Made by a program: the position numbers and the translations under genes. A stretch of 64,000 bases of DNA. Origin: Botryosphaeria dothidea (taxonomy: Eukaryota > Ascomycota > Dothideomycetes > Botryosphaeriales > Botryosphaeriaceae). Location: NCBI GenBank assembly GCA_011503125.2, contig WWBZ02000022.1:3534001-3598000 (forward strand), written 5' to 3'. Below the pieces are notes generated by a model. It ran no database searches. It was not told the DNA's origin and saw nothing but the letters and a program-made list of their open reading frames with translations. Positions 20,076 through 31,357 of the stretch are shown here, piece after piece (positions within the stretch are counted from its first letter, which is position 1; each line of letters starts with the position of its first letter).

Positions 20076-21676
20076 GCTGGACTGAGTGGAGGGCACCGGC
20101 CGGATGTCGATGTGAACGTCGTTGTACTCCAGGTTGGAGGACTTGTAGTAGCAGCGGGAAAGGCTGCTAAGTCGAGAAGCTAAGATTAAAGTATTGCTCG
20201 GCGGAGCAGGAAAAGGTCAGGTGTGTGCGGGTGAGCCGTGGTGGGGCCGTTTGTAGGGAAAAAGGAAGCAAGCTTTCTCGTTCAAGTAAAGGACAAAGGC
20301 TAGAAGCCGTCCGGGGAACAGGGCAGATAAAGAAAGGATGCCAATCTCCATCTGGGAAAGAAGCAATGGCGCCAGTAGCCATTTCCCTTTGCCCCCCAGG
20401 CAGACCAAGAAAAACGCGGGGTACGGCGATCCAGCGTGGAACCTTGTATGCAGGTGAGTGAAGGGCGAGAAGCGCCTTCGCCCCGTCCATTGCAGCGGCA
20501 TGACCCTTGGCGCGCAGCCAGTATTCGAGTAAGCTCTACGCGCGTGCTGTGATTTCCTGGGCGACGCTCTCGGCACACGCAGATCGTCACCGGTGGGATT
20601 GATACATCTGGGGGCTCAGCGAGCCTTCACTGGCGATGGTACCAGGAGAGCACAAAGAACGACGTCAACGGGCGTTTATTTGGTATGCTTGGGAGCCACC
20701 GCGTGCAGCAGCTGACGCAGGCGGCAGCGAATGAGCAGTGGTGTTGGTGGATTAGTCGAAGCTGCTAATTAGCCACAGAGCAGCTGCGGCGTTGATAAAT
20801 GCGGTTCGTACGTCATGGGGTTGCGGGGGAACGTCATCTTGGGTTCACGCGGGGCAAAAAGCCTATCTCCCTGATCGACCTCGATTCCGCAGCTGAATGC
20901 TGCATGAAAAATCCACCGTCAGCCTGGACGGTATTCCCTACCCTCGAGACTGAGGCTGCCACACTGTGCAGAAACCGAGCGTTCATCCGGGCGCACATGC
21001 GAGATCAAAGACACATGCCGGCTAAGCATTCCGCCCGCTGCTAACCTTCCGCTGTCATGTTCCCAGAGCTGAGCTAAGGTAAGAAGGATAAAGCGCGCTA
21101 GGCGTCGGCTGCACTTCCCACTGGCGCAGTAAGCCGCTGCAACCCCCAAGCACGCGACACGCAGGAAGACATCGGAGCGACATTGGCCGTTGCAGAAACT
21201 AGCATTGCTTTTTCCAATCGTTTTCTGAAACTGCGACTTACACCAGCGCTGACGCTCAGCCGTGAGTCTGCCGCCTGGGGGTTAAAAAAAAGAGAAGAAG
21301 CATTCTGCGAACAGCACGCCAAAAGTAGGCTTGCTCTCTGTCGCGGCCAAAAGAGACCAAGAAGCATAATTGAGTGGAACAAAGAAAAACTGAAGGCGAA
21401 AAAAAGAGGGTTAAGTGCACAAACAGGCAAGATTCAGAAGAGAGATCGATCCTCCGCCAAGCAATCATCCGGATCGCTTGCCCACCCAGAACGCCGGTTA
21501 TATGCAGCTAGGAGAACTCAACGAGAAGGGAAAAGGAAGGTTGCACGCCTTAAGCAGCGAAAAGTGGAGCAAAAATCTTCGTCGGCCGCTGTAGAACTGC
21601 TGACATCTTCAGAAAGGAAATCCATCAATCAAACCGTGCCTCAACTATGTAGGGTATCTGCGCGCCTCGTTGCCGC
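20076..21676. other. 1.6-kb intergenic region
   Basis: This separates the 135-aa gene from the 3' end of syf1. A 251-codon open plus-strand frame (21183-21938) runs into syf1 antisense and looks like non-coding sequence. Purine-rich GA tracts occur at 21290-21600. No supported gene. Confidence 0.55.
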
Positions 21677-24264
21677 CTACAGGTCGTCATCAATGTCAAG
21701 TGCGTCGGGGTTTGCTGCAACAGGTGCTTCAGCCTGTGCCGTTGGTTTGTTGCCACCCTCGGGTCCGTTGCTGGCTGCGACAAAGCCCTCGGGGGCTCTG
21801 GCTTGGCGCTCGAGAGCAGCCATAGCGTCCACCTTTTCTTGCTCGGTGCCGTCGGTGCCGTTGGGCTGCTGGGCCCGTGCAAGTGCCTGGGAGGCGATGA
21901 AGTTGACGTCCGTGCTGTTCTACACGTTAATACCATAAAGATAAATTTACCAAGTAGGGGGGAAACATACTTGAACTGTGCTTGAACACTCCTCTTGATC
22001 CGGAGCATCTCCTTGAACGTATCCTCGTTGCCGTGCTGCACTTCGAAGCTCTCCCATTTCTGCCAGAACGCGGGTTCTGTCCTGGGGTCGCAAAATTGGC
22101 TGGCATGGCCGTAGATGGCTCTGGCGCGGTCGATCTCACCGAGCCGTCTCTCCATCTCCGCGAACTTGAGACACATGTCCTTCGCTTCTTTGTCCGGTAG
22201 CGCGGCAATTGCGCGCTCGTAGATGGAACGTGTTGAAGTAAGGCCGAAGTTGGACGCCGACTTGGTGATGTAGAACTCGAACATTTCCAACCGGTCCTCG
22301 TCAGCGACGGCGCGAGTGGCACGCTCGTAGATGCGCATCGCGTGACGGGCAAGACCGCGTTCCTCTTCCAAGGCGCCGTACATCAAGTACAACACCTTGG
22401 CAAATTTGGGCGGGCACTCCTCGAGTGCCTGTTCGAACAGGTCGCGTAATCTCTCCATGCCAACCTTGCGGTCCACAGCCTTTGTGAGGTACAAGTTCCA
22501 AAGCTCAAAGGCAACCGGATAGTTGAACAGGTCGAGGCCCCGCTCATAAACCTTGAAAGAGTCCTCAAAATACTTGTTCTCCTCAAGGAGGTTGGCATAG
22601 TTAACAACGGTTTGCGGTGTGGCGATTTTCAGCTCGAAAATGCGTTCGTAGACCTTCTTCGTCTCTTCAAGGGTGCTGACGCTCTCGACCAAATCGACAT
22701 AGAAACTCCACAGTTTCCAACTCTTGTGGACTCTTTGTTGAGGAGAGAGGGTTTCGTCAAAGTAGTCAATGTTCGACCTCTTAGGTGCCTGGGTTGCTTT
22801 GGCCATGATGTCCACTGCACGATCGAAGTTTTCGTTCCTGAGTTCCATCTCCGCCCATTCACACCACATTTCGGCCAGCTCATTTACCGATTTAAATGGT
22901 ACTTTGACAGCCTTCTCCATGATGATGCGGGCATTCTGAAGATCCCCACCATTCTCGTAGAACTTCGCATAGTTGGTCCAGAGCTCATGGAACTTGCCGA
23001 CGGCCTTCTTCGGACTGATGGTGGCAATGGCATCGGTGTAGGTCTTGACAACCTCAGTTTTGTTGTCGCCCCACAGAGCAACACGCTTCTCCCATTCGTT
23101 GACGTTGTGGGGATTCTGGCGGAGAAGAACATCATTCACAAGGAATGGCCGACGATCCATGAGCTGTTCAAACCGAGCCATCCGGATGTCTAGGTCCAAA
23201 TCAAGCTCCTCGTCTGAAATTCCCTTCTCTTGTCTTTTGCCTGCTTCCTCCATCTTGATGCCAATCAAGGCCTCTTCGGCTTCGGCGTATGTGTCGAAGA
23301 CGATGGAGAAGTCGCGAACGGTCATGACAGTTGTAATGCCCTCCTCGAAAATGTCTCGTGCGCGCTCATAGTCGCCCTTGTTGATCCAGTAACGAGCCAG
23401 ACCAACCCACAAGATACCCCTTTGGTCCGAAAACTTGGCGATTCCACTGCGGATGATCTTTTCCACGTCGATTCCGACGTCGTCTCCAGTGTCAATCTCC
23501 TTGGCGTGATCTATCATCAATTCAACCATTTCCGTCCAGAATTGGAATGGCCCCTTTGCCTCCTTGCTCTTGAATCTGGGGTTGTTCAGTATGTCCATGT
23601 ACTTCTTGACAGCCTCGGTATACTGGCGCATGTCGATCAAGAGAGAGATGAAGTCTTCCGCATGCTCCGGGTGGATTTGCATGTATCGGCGCCAGATTTT
23701 GACAGCCGTCTCCCCCGAGACGGAATTGGCGAAGGGACGGTACAGGGCCCAGATACGGTTGTGCTGGGTGAGCGGAAGGGCGCGGAGGGCGCGGTCGAAG
23801 GTGCGGCGGGTGGTGGTAACGAGCGGTTGCTGCATTAGGAATTGCAAGTACATCTCCCATATGCGCGGCATCTTATTCAGCAACACCAGGGCTCGCTCGA
23901 AGAGAGCATTGACTTTGACATAGTGTGCCTGGAACTTGGCAGGGTTCTTGCCCTTCAGGTGGCCGGCGCGCAGGTCCAGGTACATCTTCCATAGCTTGTA
24001 GGAGCGCGGCAAAGTGGTGCAGGCACGCTCCAGCACGAAGGCCTGCTCGAGTAGGGAGCCATTCTGGCGCTTGAAGGCGGCATAGTCGAGCCACGGCTTG
24101 ATGCTGCCCGGGTTGCGAATGAGCTCCTGCTCGTAGATGACATCGGTGTCCTGGATCAGGTACAGGTCGGACGACTTGGTGGGCGTGGTGCGCTTCGCCC
24201 GAGGGACCTGTGCTGCGGGCTGCGGCGCGTCGCCGGCAGCAGGGCGAAGAAGCTCTCCAGGCAT
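21677..24264 (-). CDS. syf1: Syf1/XAB2 pre-mRNA-splicing factor with HAT repeats
   Basis: Scaffold of the NineTeen (Prp19) complex at the catalytic spliceosome. Two exons, 24264-21971 and 21914-21677, give 843 aa. The protein is almost entirely half-a-TPR (HAT) helices, for example NPGSIKPWLDYAAFKRQ, LYLTKAVDRKVGMERLRDLF and ARHAMRIYERATRAV. The 56-bp intron is placed so that QAQFNTDVNFIASQ is restored, matching the family block remembered from human XAB2. Using the first AG instead would lose that frame. The tail is acidic and ends DIDDDL. The Met at 24264 is the nearest in-frame start before the conserved SSDLYLIQDTDVIYEQEL. Upstream in-frame Mets exist but the sequence there looks like leader. 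It shares its 392-bp 5' region with vma8. Confidence 0.95.
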
Positions 24265-24656
24265 CGCTCGGGACGGGCGTCGCTGGCCTGGCTGAGGCCG
24301 AGGAGGCGCGGGAGGACGGGAGGTCTTGGAGCGCGTCGTATGCGGGATTGGAGGTGATGGAGGGGAGCAGTGGTGAGGGTATCGCCAGCATGCGAAACGC
24401 TTGGTCAAGAGTTTCGCGCGCTGCTTCACGCATCTCGCTAGCGCCGCGTCTGATTGGCCGACCGTCTGGCACATCGGGCGGGTGGGAACGACACCTCAAG
24501 GCGCCCGCACTTGCAGCTTGAGGGCACGAGCTCCAAGCCAACATCAAGCCCTCTCGCTCAGCCACCATCTTCTCCCTTTGTTGTGCCCAGCTTCGGCCCG
24601 GGTCCACGGTACCAGCTGCTCCTAATCTCGCCTCCCCCTAATTATATTCGCCCGAA
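24265..24656. promoter_or_regulatory. Bidirectional promoter region of syf1 and vma8
   Basis: These 392 bp separate two head-to-head start codons, so both promoters must lie here. A reverse CCAAT (CTGATTGGCC) is near 24450. No TATA box is obvious. Confidence 0.65.
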
Positions 24657-25679
24657 ATGTCGTCCGGCGGCGCGGTACGATGACCCGTCTTTCCCCATGC
24701 GCTATCGGCTGGTAGAGCTCACAACGCAGTCCAGGCTCGTGAGGCCGTCTTCCCGACGCGCCAGGCCCTGGGCCAGATGAAGAGCAAGCTCAAGGGAGCT
24801 CAGACTGGCCATGATCTGCTCAAGAGGAAGAGCGAGGCCCTGACAAAGTGCGCGATGCCCGACCCATCACCCTATAAAATTCCCACTCTATTTGCGGATA
24901 TACTGACGTCCTTGCTCGCCCACAGACGCTTCCGAGGTACCGTCTCCTACCCCGAATCCGCTCCGTCCGAGCTTCGTCCCGCTGAGTGAGCGACAGAGAT
25001 CACCCGTCGCATCGATGAAGCCAAGCGCAAGATGGGTCGCGTCATGCAGATCGCTGCCTTCTCGCTCGCCGAGGTCACTTATGCCGCTGGCGGTGATATT
25101 AGCTACCAGATCCAGGAGTCCGCGAAGAATGCCAAGTTCCGTGTTCGCACCAAGCAGGAAAACGTCTCTGGTGTCTTCTTGCCGCAGTTCGAGAGCTTTA
25201 CAACCGAAGGCAACAACGACTTCGGTCTCACGGGTCTAGGCAAGGGTGGACAGCAGGTTCAGAGGTGTAGAGAGACATATGCCCGCGCTGTCGAGACGCT
25301 GGTAGAGCTGGCTAGTCTGCAGACGGCATTCGTCATCCTGGACGAGGTCATCAAGGTCGTGAATCGCAGAGTCAACGCTATGTGAGTCTACAAGAATCAA
25401 CACTTGGGCCTAGATGCTGATTATCATTGCAGCGAACACGTCATTATTCCCAGGACCGAGAACACCATTAAGTATATCAATTCCGAGCTGGACGAGCTTG
25501 ACAGAGAGGAGTTCTACCGATTGAAGAAGGTTTCTGGCAAGAAAGAGCGTGACGCCGCTGCTGCCGAAAAAGAGAGGGTCAGCAAGGCCGCGAGTGCAAG
25601 CGAGGCGAATGAGGTTGAGGGCGAGACGGAAACGAAGGATCTTTTGGGCGATCAGGACAATGAGGACGTCATTTTCTAG
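24657..25679 (+). CDS. vma8: V-type H+-ATPase subunit D
   Basis: Central-stalk subunit of the V1 sector, which couples ATP hydrolysis to proton pumping into the vacuole. Inferred exons 24657-24674, 24735-24847, 24926-24936, 24997-25381 and 25433-25679 give 257 aa, the usual size. The start reads MSSGGA, then AREAVFPTRQALGQMKSKLK. The family block MGRVMQIAAFSLAEVTYAAG and the helical C-terminal hairpin (NTIKYINSELDELDREEFYRLKK) follow. The third exon is only 11 nt (codes the RFRE junction). The exact reading KRFREITRRIDEAKRKM requires it. The acidic C-terminal tail is as in fungal homologues. It is divergent from syf1 and convergent with the RRM gene (189 bp apart). Its proton gradient would drive the Vcx1-type exchanger encoded at 8450-10345. 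Confidence 0.95.
24926..24936 (+). other. vma8: 11-nt microexon in vma8
   Basis: ACGCTTCCGAG sits between acceptor CCACAG and donor GTACCG. With the flanking exons it codes K-R-F-R-E, continuous with EITRRIDEAKRK. Leaving it out breaks the frame and drops conserved residues. Confidence 0.85.
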
Positions 25680-25868
25680 GTTGGCACGGTCTGTGTTGTA
25701 AATTTACCACTTTCATGATCATTGTTATAAGCTCTGGAATCCAGCGGAAACTGAATTATATCCGGTGATCGCAAACCCAGCTCGCTTCTACGTGAATTTG
25801 CTTCCTAGAACCCAAACTCTTCACAGTTCCTTGGGCAAAGCAGTTAAAATGTTCGTTATAGAAGCCAT

Positions 25869-26831
25869 CTACTGGCGCTGGTAAGTAACCTTCATGGGCT
25901 GGCCTTCGTCACCAAGCGCCATTCCAGCAGTAGCCTCCTTTGCGCTGATAGCGCCAGCCTCGGCCTCGTATTCCACGAAGGCAATACCACTGCGACCAGG
26001 CACAAGACGGACTTCCTTGAAGCCTTCGAAGCGGCCGAAGATGGCCGAGAGAGCCTCGACGTCGTAGCCATCGGGCAAGTTCTGTACGAAGAGAATTTTG
26101 TTCGGGGGCAGGTATTCGTCGGGGATGACATTGGCGGCACCGCCGGTAGACTTGAGGCCAGCGCCGCGAGCCTTTTGTGTAGGGCGATTCGATTCGGCGG
26201 GGGCGCCGGCGGGACGCTTCATCTTCTTCTGGGCCTCCTGCGCCTCGAGCGCTTGCTTCCTCTCTATAGAAATAAGATAAGCGCCATCATTTTACGTACC
26301 GTGCAAACAATCAAACAGTTGTGTGGAGGCCATGAGGACGATAATCCATCCGAGCCCGCTGTGCAATGGGAACATCATGGATGGAATACCTTTCTCAGCC
26401 AGGCGGCGGCGCTTGTGGGCCTCAAAGTCCTCCTCATTGCCCTCGCGCTTGACGGTCGCATCGCTGCGAGTGCGGGCGTAGTCGAGCTTCATGGGTTTGT
26501 CGAACACGTCGAAGTCCTGGAGCTCTTCGATGGCGCGCGCGGCCGACTCGACGTTGTCGAAGACGATGAAGGCCTGGCCCTTCGCCTTCAGGTTCTTGGC
26601 GGCGCGGATGTCCAGAATGGTGCCATATTCTTCGAAGATTTCGCGGAGGGTGTCCTTGAGGGTCTCGAGCTTGATGCGCTCCTCCAAGTTTTTGACCTGC
26701 GTTGCATGTCAGAAACGTTGCGCAGGTGAGAGGTGAATCGAATACCGTACGTAAACTCTGGAATAATGTCAGTAAGCCCTATTGCAGGGGACAGGCTGTA
26801 CTTACGTGCAGTTAGGCGGGGTGGTGGCCAT
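25869..26831 (-). CDS. U1A/U2B''-type snRNP protein with two RRMs
   Basis: Probable U2B'' or U1A homologue, an snRNA stem-loop binding protein of the spliceosome. Exons 26831-26806, 26757-26751, 26696-26390 and 26263-25869 give 244 aa. RRM1 spans about residues 9-90: RNP2-like TVYVKNLEERI, RNP1-like KGQAFIVFDN, and a C-terminal basic DYARTRSD. A Lys/Glu helix region with ALEAQEAQKKMKRP follows. RRM2 (NKILFVQNLPDGYD ... SGIAFVEYE) ends the protein. The two-RRM layout with a basic linker is that of the U1A/U2B'' family. In fungi, one gene may cover either role, so I give no symbol. The second exon is a 7-nt microexon. All joints are GT-AG and the sum is 245 codons. Confidence 0.88.
26751..26757 (-). 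other. 7-nt microexon in the RRM gene
   Basis: On the minus strand AGTTTAC lies between acceptor ATTCCAG and donor GTACGG. It supplies the end of T and the V-Y of the TVYVKNL strand of RRM1. Without it the first exon cannot join the RRM exon in frame. Confidence 0.78.
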
Positions 26832-27409
26832 TGTGTCGGTGTTCTGGTGTTGAAGTTAGCGGGCGTATCGGCGGAAGACGAGAAGCTCCAGAAGCTCTTT
26901 TACGGAGCCGGAAGGTTTAAGCGAGGACGCTAAAAGGCTCGCCCAGTCGAAAGGACCATGTTGTCTCTCCTGTAATCCACCAAAGCCCAGATTCTCTGGA
27001 CACGCCATAATCTAATCAAGAAGCACTCTGAAAACTCTGGAATTTACTGCGTTTATGATCGCGGAAGACTTTCTCATGGTATCAATCAACCAGAACTGTA
27101 GAGCATTCATCCACGAGTCATTCTTCTCATCCACATCAAATTGGGTGTTTTAATTCTCTACCAACGAATAGGGTAAACGCTGAGCGGAGGCCTTTGGCAG
27201 AGCTGCAAAAAAAAGGTATTCTCCCTACGTGATATACTTGATTTGATATTGCGTCGCCACGAAATCTTTGCTCCTTTCGCAATGTCATGTGCAGGCAAAC
27301 AGCCATATCTGTACAATGCCGCTTCCCATATGTCGTACTTCCCGTGAACGAGACATTGGGGTGAGATCGAGACTTGCGCACGCGAAAGTAATGACGAAAC
27401 AAGCCAGAC
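26832..27409. other. Intergenic region between RRM gene and TBCD
   Basis: This is the promoter side of the RRM gene and the 3' flank of TBCD. It is AT-rich around 27000-27200. No supported gene. Confidence 0.6.
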
Positions 27410-30400
27410 TTAAACAACAACGGCTTTGATCCCATCTGCAACAGCTTTCAAGTTCTTTGACGGTTGTGACCAGTCATGTGCCTTTAGGTCTTCGTTCACT
27501 GATACCACGAAAAGTATCTCAGCGGTTGCGACGCGGATCTGTTTTCATGATAAGTCAATTGTATATTCATCAGGGCTCAGCCATTCCGGACTTGCCTTGG
27601 GGAAAGGATGCAGCAACATGCTTGCCAGCTTTGTGCGAACGTCCTTAGAAATAGCCGGCACATCAGTCAGGCCCCTGTATACATCAAGCGCAAGATAGAG
27701 TTTTTGCATGTTGTTCGATTTGAAATGAGCTTTCTGAACAAGGGAGAGAAGGCTTCGCCATCTGTCAAAAACCAAACAATCAGTAAGTCCACGTCTTCAA
27801 AGTCGTTGTGAGAGGAAAACCTGGTACGTACTTGAAGCTACTCTCGATAAGCCGTTGAAGGACTTGCGCATCAAGAAGAAACGCCAGGACTTCGAGCAAT
27901 GGTAATACAACTCGGTCATTCGTGAGGTGTGCTTTTAAAACGTCCAGCAGGTTGTTAGCTACGTGGAGTATGGAGAACTCCTCGCTCTCAGTCGGTAGCG
28001 CTTGCAACCGCTCGACAAGCGCAAGCCTCGAAGCTTGAACAACAGATTCGGCACCCATGCCTGCGGAGTTGACATATCCTTCCAATATAGCGAGACTTGT
28101 AGCTCGATGGGTGTTCGCATTCAAACACTGTATGGCGCGGGTAAAGTACTCGTGGGACGAGGTTCCGGATGCATCAAGCTCGGCTTCGCTACAAAGATCT
28201 TCAGTATAGTCCGTTTCTTTGCATGCGATTCAAAAATCAAATAACTTACGTTTCAAAATAGCCTCGACAATCGTGCTGCAGACATGCAGCTGCTCTTGTC
28301 CTCACTTTGTCGAGCTTTTCCAAAGACAGGCGCGTCACGTCGGCACAAATCTGTGATTCCTGCTTAAGTCCACCGAGAATGCCATGCTTCCAAGCAATCT
28401 CCACAGCGTTGAGAGCCTCCAATCTGACAAGAGAGCCTACATCGCCTCTTTCGTTGATAGTGTAATCATTCAATGTCGTTATTAGTGCGTCGGCAATCTT
28501 GGAGCTTAGCGATATGTCAGCAGATTGTGAAGCAGACTCAAACACTAGTTGTAGACTCTGTAGTGCTACCACTCGCGCTTCAATCTCGACCTTGTTGGTA
28601 CACCGAGATGTCAAAAGCTCAATGATCCGTGTGCGGTCCTCTCCATCTACTAAAGTTGGATAGATGGCGCCGACAGCAATAGCGTAGCCTGAGTCACGCA
28701 CGGCTGTACGCACGTTTGCTGAGTTGAGTTGATCGAGCCATGACTTCAGCTCTTCTTTCCGGTCATCTGTACTCAGAAGGAGGGAGACGTTGACGACAGC
28801 GGAAGGAATTATGCGAAGGACCGAGTCTTCCGTCCGGCCAAGACAGAGTCTCAAGGGCGCCATCGCGAGAATCTTTGTGAACGGTATCGGGGGAAAAGAG
28901 GTGTCCTCATCCAGACGGTGGGTTAACCCTGCCAAGGCAGAAATCAAGTTACACGTGGCAAAGGCTGTGAGTTCCGGTCGAAGCGCTGGAGATGTGAAAG
29001 CTCGTTCTGGGAGGTCAAGCTGACCATCGAGGAGGCCCCACATGCTACCCAGTTCTGAAACTTCCTGTCCGCTGAATGGCATGGCAGCTTCACCTACAGG
29101 TGCTAGATTTTCTTTGGCATAGCGGTGGTTGCTTTCGGTAATCAAAGATGACAAAGATAGCATGAGGCCATGGCGTTCTTCAACGTCGCGGACGTTTAGT
29201 TTGCAAAGCTGAGTGTGGACGCGGCTCAGCATAACCTTGACGCTCTCGAATGGTTGTAAAGTACTCAGGCGGCCTACAGCATTAGCTGTCGATATTCTGG
29301 ACGGCGAATCCAGTGCTCCAATGCCTCGCCATCCGAGTAATCCCTCGAAAATGTGGTTCCAGTAAATCTGACCCAACTGTGCAGCCCTAAAGCCAACTTG
29401 GCTGATAGCCCTATCACGCAGACCGACTGCATGGAAGTCGACTATTTGCACAAGAGAAATTCCTTCTAGAATTGTATTCGGGTGTCTTCCAACCAGTTCC
29501 TGAAGCGCGGCAGACGATCCTCGGCGAATGTTCCCAGCAGGGTCCAGGCAAGCGGCACCCAAAAGCTCAATGGCCAGAATCTGCGGAATAGATAGTGTCT
29601 GGTCATGGAATCCAGCAGCGCGAATCGACATGGTATCGACGGAAAGTAGCTCACTTGTAGTGTACCGCCTGGATAGTGCCCAAATTCCAAAGCAAGCCGC
29701 ATCCCGAACATTTGTGCCAATAGAGCTGCCGGTCGCAGCGCGCTGCTCGAAGGTAAGAGCAAGCAGTAAAGCGTTGAGGATGTCCGGTAATTGATCCGTC
29801 GAGGGAGCTCTTCTGTAAAGCAGCTGAGATAATGCCAGCGTAAGGCCATGCCAGCGCAAAGGATTCACGGTACTGAGATTCCTGGAAGGGCCTTCCCACA
29901 GGACATCATCATTGAGACAGCCCAGGATGGCTTCGATGACCTCAGCACCGAACTCTGGCTCCAACTTCAGAGTGATGACGCTGAGCGCCTTGCTTGCCGC
30001 GTAACGCACTGGGGAATCCCCATCGCCAACGGTTTGCAGCAAGAAATCAATGACGTCTTCTAGAAGTGTAGATGATTCATCGGATTGGTCTGATTGTAAG
30101 TAGTGAAGAACGATGTTGCGGAAAGTCTTGATGACAAGCTTTCTTGCAACAGCGGACGACTTGACAAACTCGAGATTTTCTTGGTTGATGATGTAGTCGC
30201 ATGCTTTGTAGATGTCCGTGAGAAAGCTGCCCAACTCATCCTTGTTTGCTGCCGCAACAAGGCCACTGAGAAACGTGAGGGTTCCCAAGCAACTATGAAT
30301 ATCAGAGAGATGCTCGGACGTGCTGCTGAAGAACGAGAGCGACCACTTGACAAGACAGTCTAAAAGACCTATCTTGCGCATATCAGGGCGCAGAGATAGG

Positions 30401-31132
30401 CGCACGAGTAAACTTGCAGCAGCATCGCGCTCCCGAGTGGCACATTTGAGATGGTCAATGCATATAGGGATTATGCGATTAACAACACCAGATAGGTTGT
30501 CTGGCAAGTTGATGTCAGTGCGCTTTTGAGCACTTTCGAGAGGCTGATGAGACGAAATCGAAGCCAGATCGAAGGGTGTAAGCATCAAGTGGGAAAGCCA
30601 CAGTAACGCAACATACTTTTCTTCCCACGCAAAGGATTCGCAGGAAAGCCCTTTTTCGAAGTGATCGACGATGGGCTCAAGGTAGCGGGGCTCATTGTTA
30701 AGGAAGCCTACAATGACCTTCTGCCCGCGGACCTTGCACAAAGTATACAAGACGCGGGAGACGGCATGTGAGAGTGTCACGGTCTTCGTCTTAACGCCAA
30801 TGGTCGATGATTGGAGCAAATATTCCAGAAAAGCTGAGACCAATTGCGGAACAACATGCTTCAACTGCGTGTCGAGAAGCTGAGGCTCCTCCTGGAATGG
30901 CTCGATCTTGGAGACGAGTCAGCAAGGACAATCGCATGAGGACGACATATTCTCCTACAAACGATAGAAGACGGTACAAGTCTTGCTGCCTCACAAGACG
31001 GTGGACGCGGCGCTGTCCTTGAGATCCAGGGGTGGGTTTCCATAGGATCTTCTCGAGAGATGAGCGCAGGTCCGACAGCAGACCGGCAGAGGCGCGCTGA
31101 AGTCTAATGTCCTCATCATCGACGGCGTCCAT
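27410..31132 (-). CDS. TBCD: Tubulin-folding cofactor D
   Basis: HEAT/ARM-repeat chaperone that captures beta-tubulin and builds the alpha/beta heterodimer with cofactors C and E (Alp1 in fission yeast, Cin1 in budding yeast). Exons 31132-30959, 30906-28250, 28188-27832, 27761-27596 and 27538-27410 give 1160 aa, the expected length. The N-terminus MDAVDDEDIRLQRAS and the block IEPFQEEPQLLDTQLKHVV are family-like. The long middle is helical repeats (SPVRYAASKALSVI, RRGSSAALQELVGRHP). The C-terminus KIRVATAEILFVVSVNEDLK matches the conserved end. The last intron has a GC donor. The first intron (52 bp) ends just before IEPFQEEP. It is head to head with the Pol delta subunit gene, 225 bp away. 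Confidence 0.94.
27539..27595 (-). other. TBCD: GC-AG intron in TBCD
   Basis: Donor CCCAAG|GCAAGT and acceptor AACAG|ATC, 57 bp. Splicing here joins HPFPK to IRVATAEILF, the conserved C-terminus. The nearby GT (six bases on) would give a stop after a few codons. The GCAAGT donor is the strong form of the minor GC class. Confidence 0.88.
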
Positions 31133-31357
31133 AGCAGTTCGGATGTGACGGTAAGCTGATGAAAATGGGCGGGGATGAGAGGGGGATGGGCGGCAGCGTT
31201 GCTTGGCGTGACGTGACGGGCCGGCAGACGCGACGCGGGTCCATCGCGACTGCCCTGCGGCGACGCGACTTTCCCGCCTTGAACATTTCTGACAGCTATT
31301 CTCTCAACCAAACACGCAATCAACCAGCTTTTCTGGCTCTGCGCATTGGAACTCAGC
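31133..31357. promoter_or_regulatory. Compact bidirectional promoter of TBCD and cdc27
   Basis: Only 225 bp lie between the two divergent start codons. The TBCD side is G-rich, with direct runs of GGGATGGG type. The cdc27 side carries pyrimidine-rich sequence before the start. Both transcripts must initiate here. Confidence 0.65.

Noticed and set aside
21183..21938. A 251-codon open frame on the plus strand
   Set aside because: It overlaps the 3' end of syf1 antisense, is rich in Lys/Arg/Ser from purine tracts, and has no motif or splice logic. I treat it as chance.
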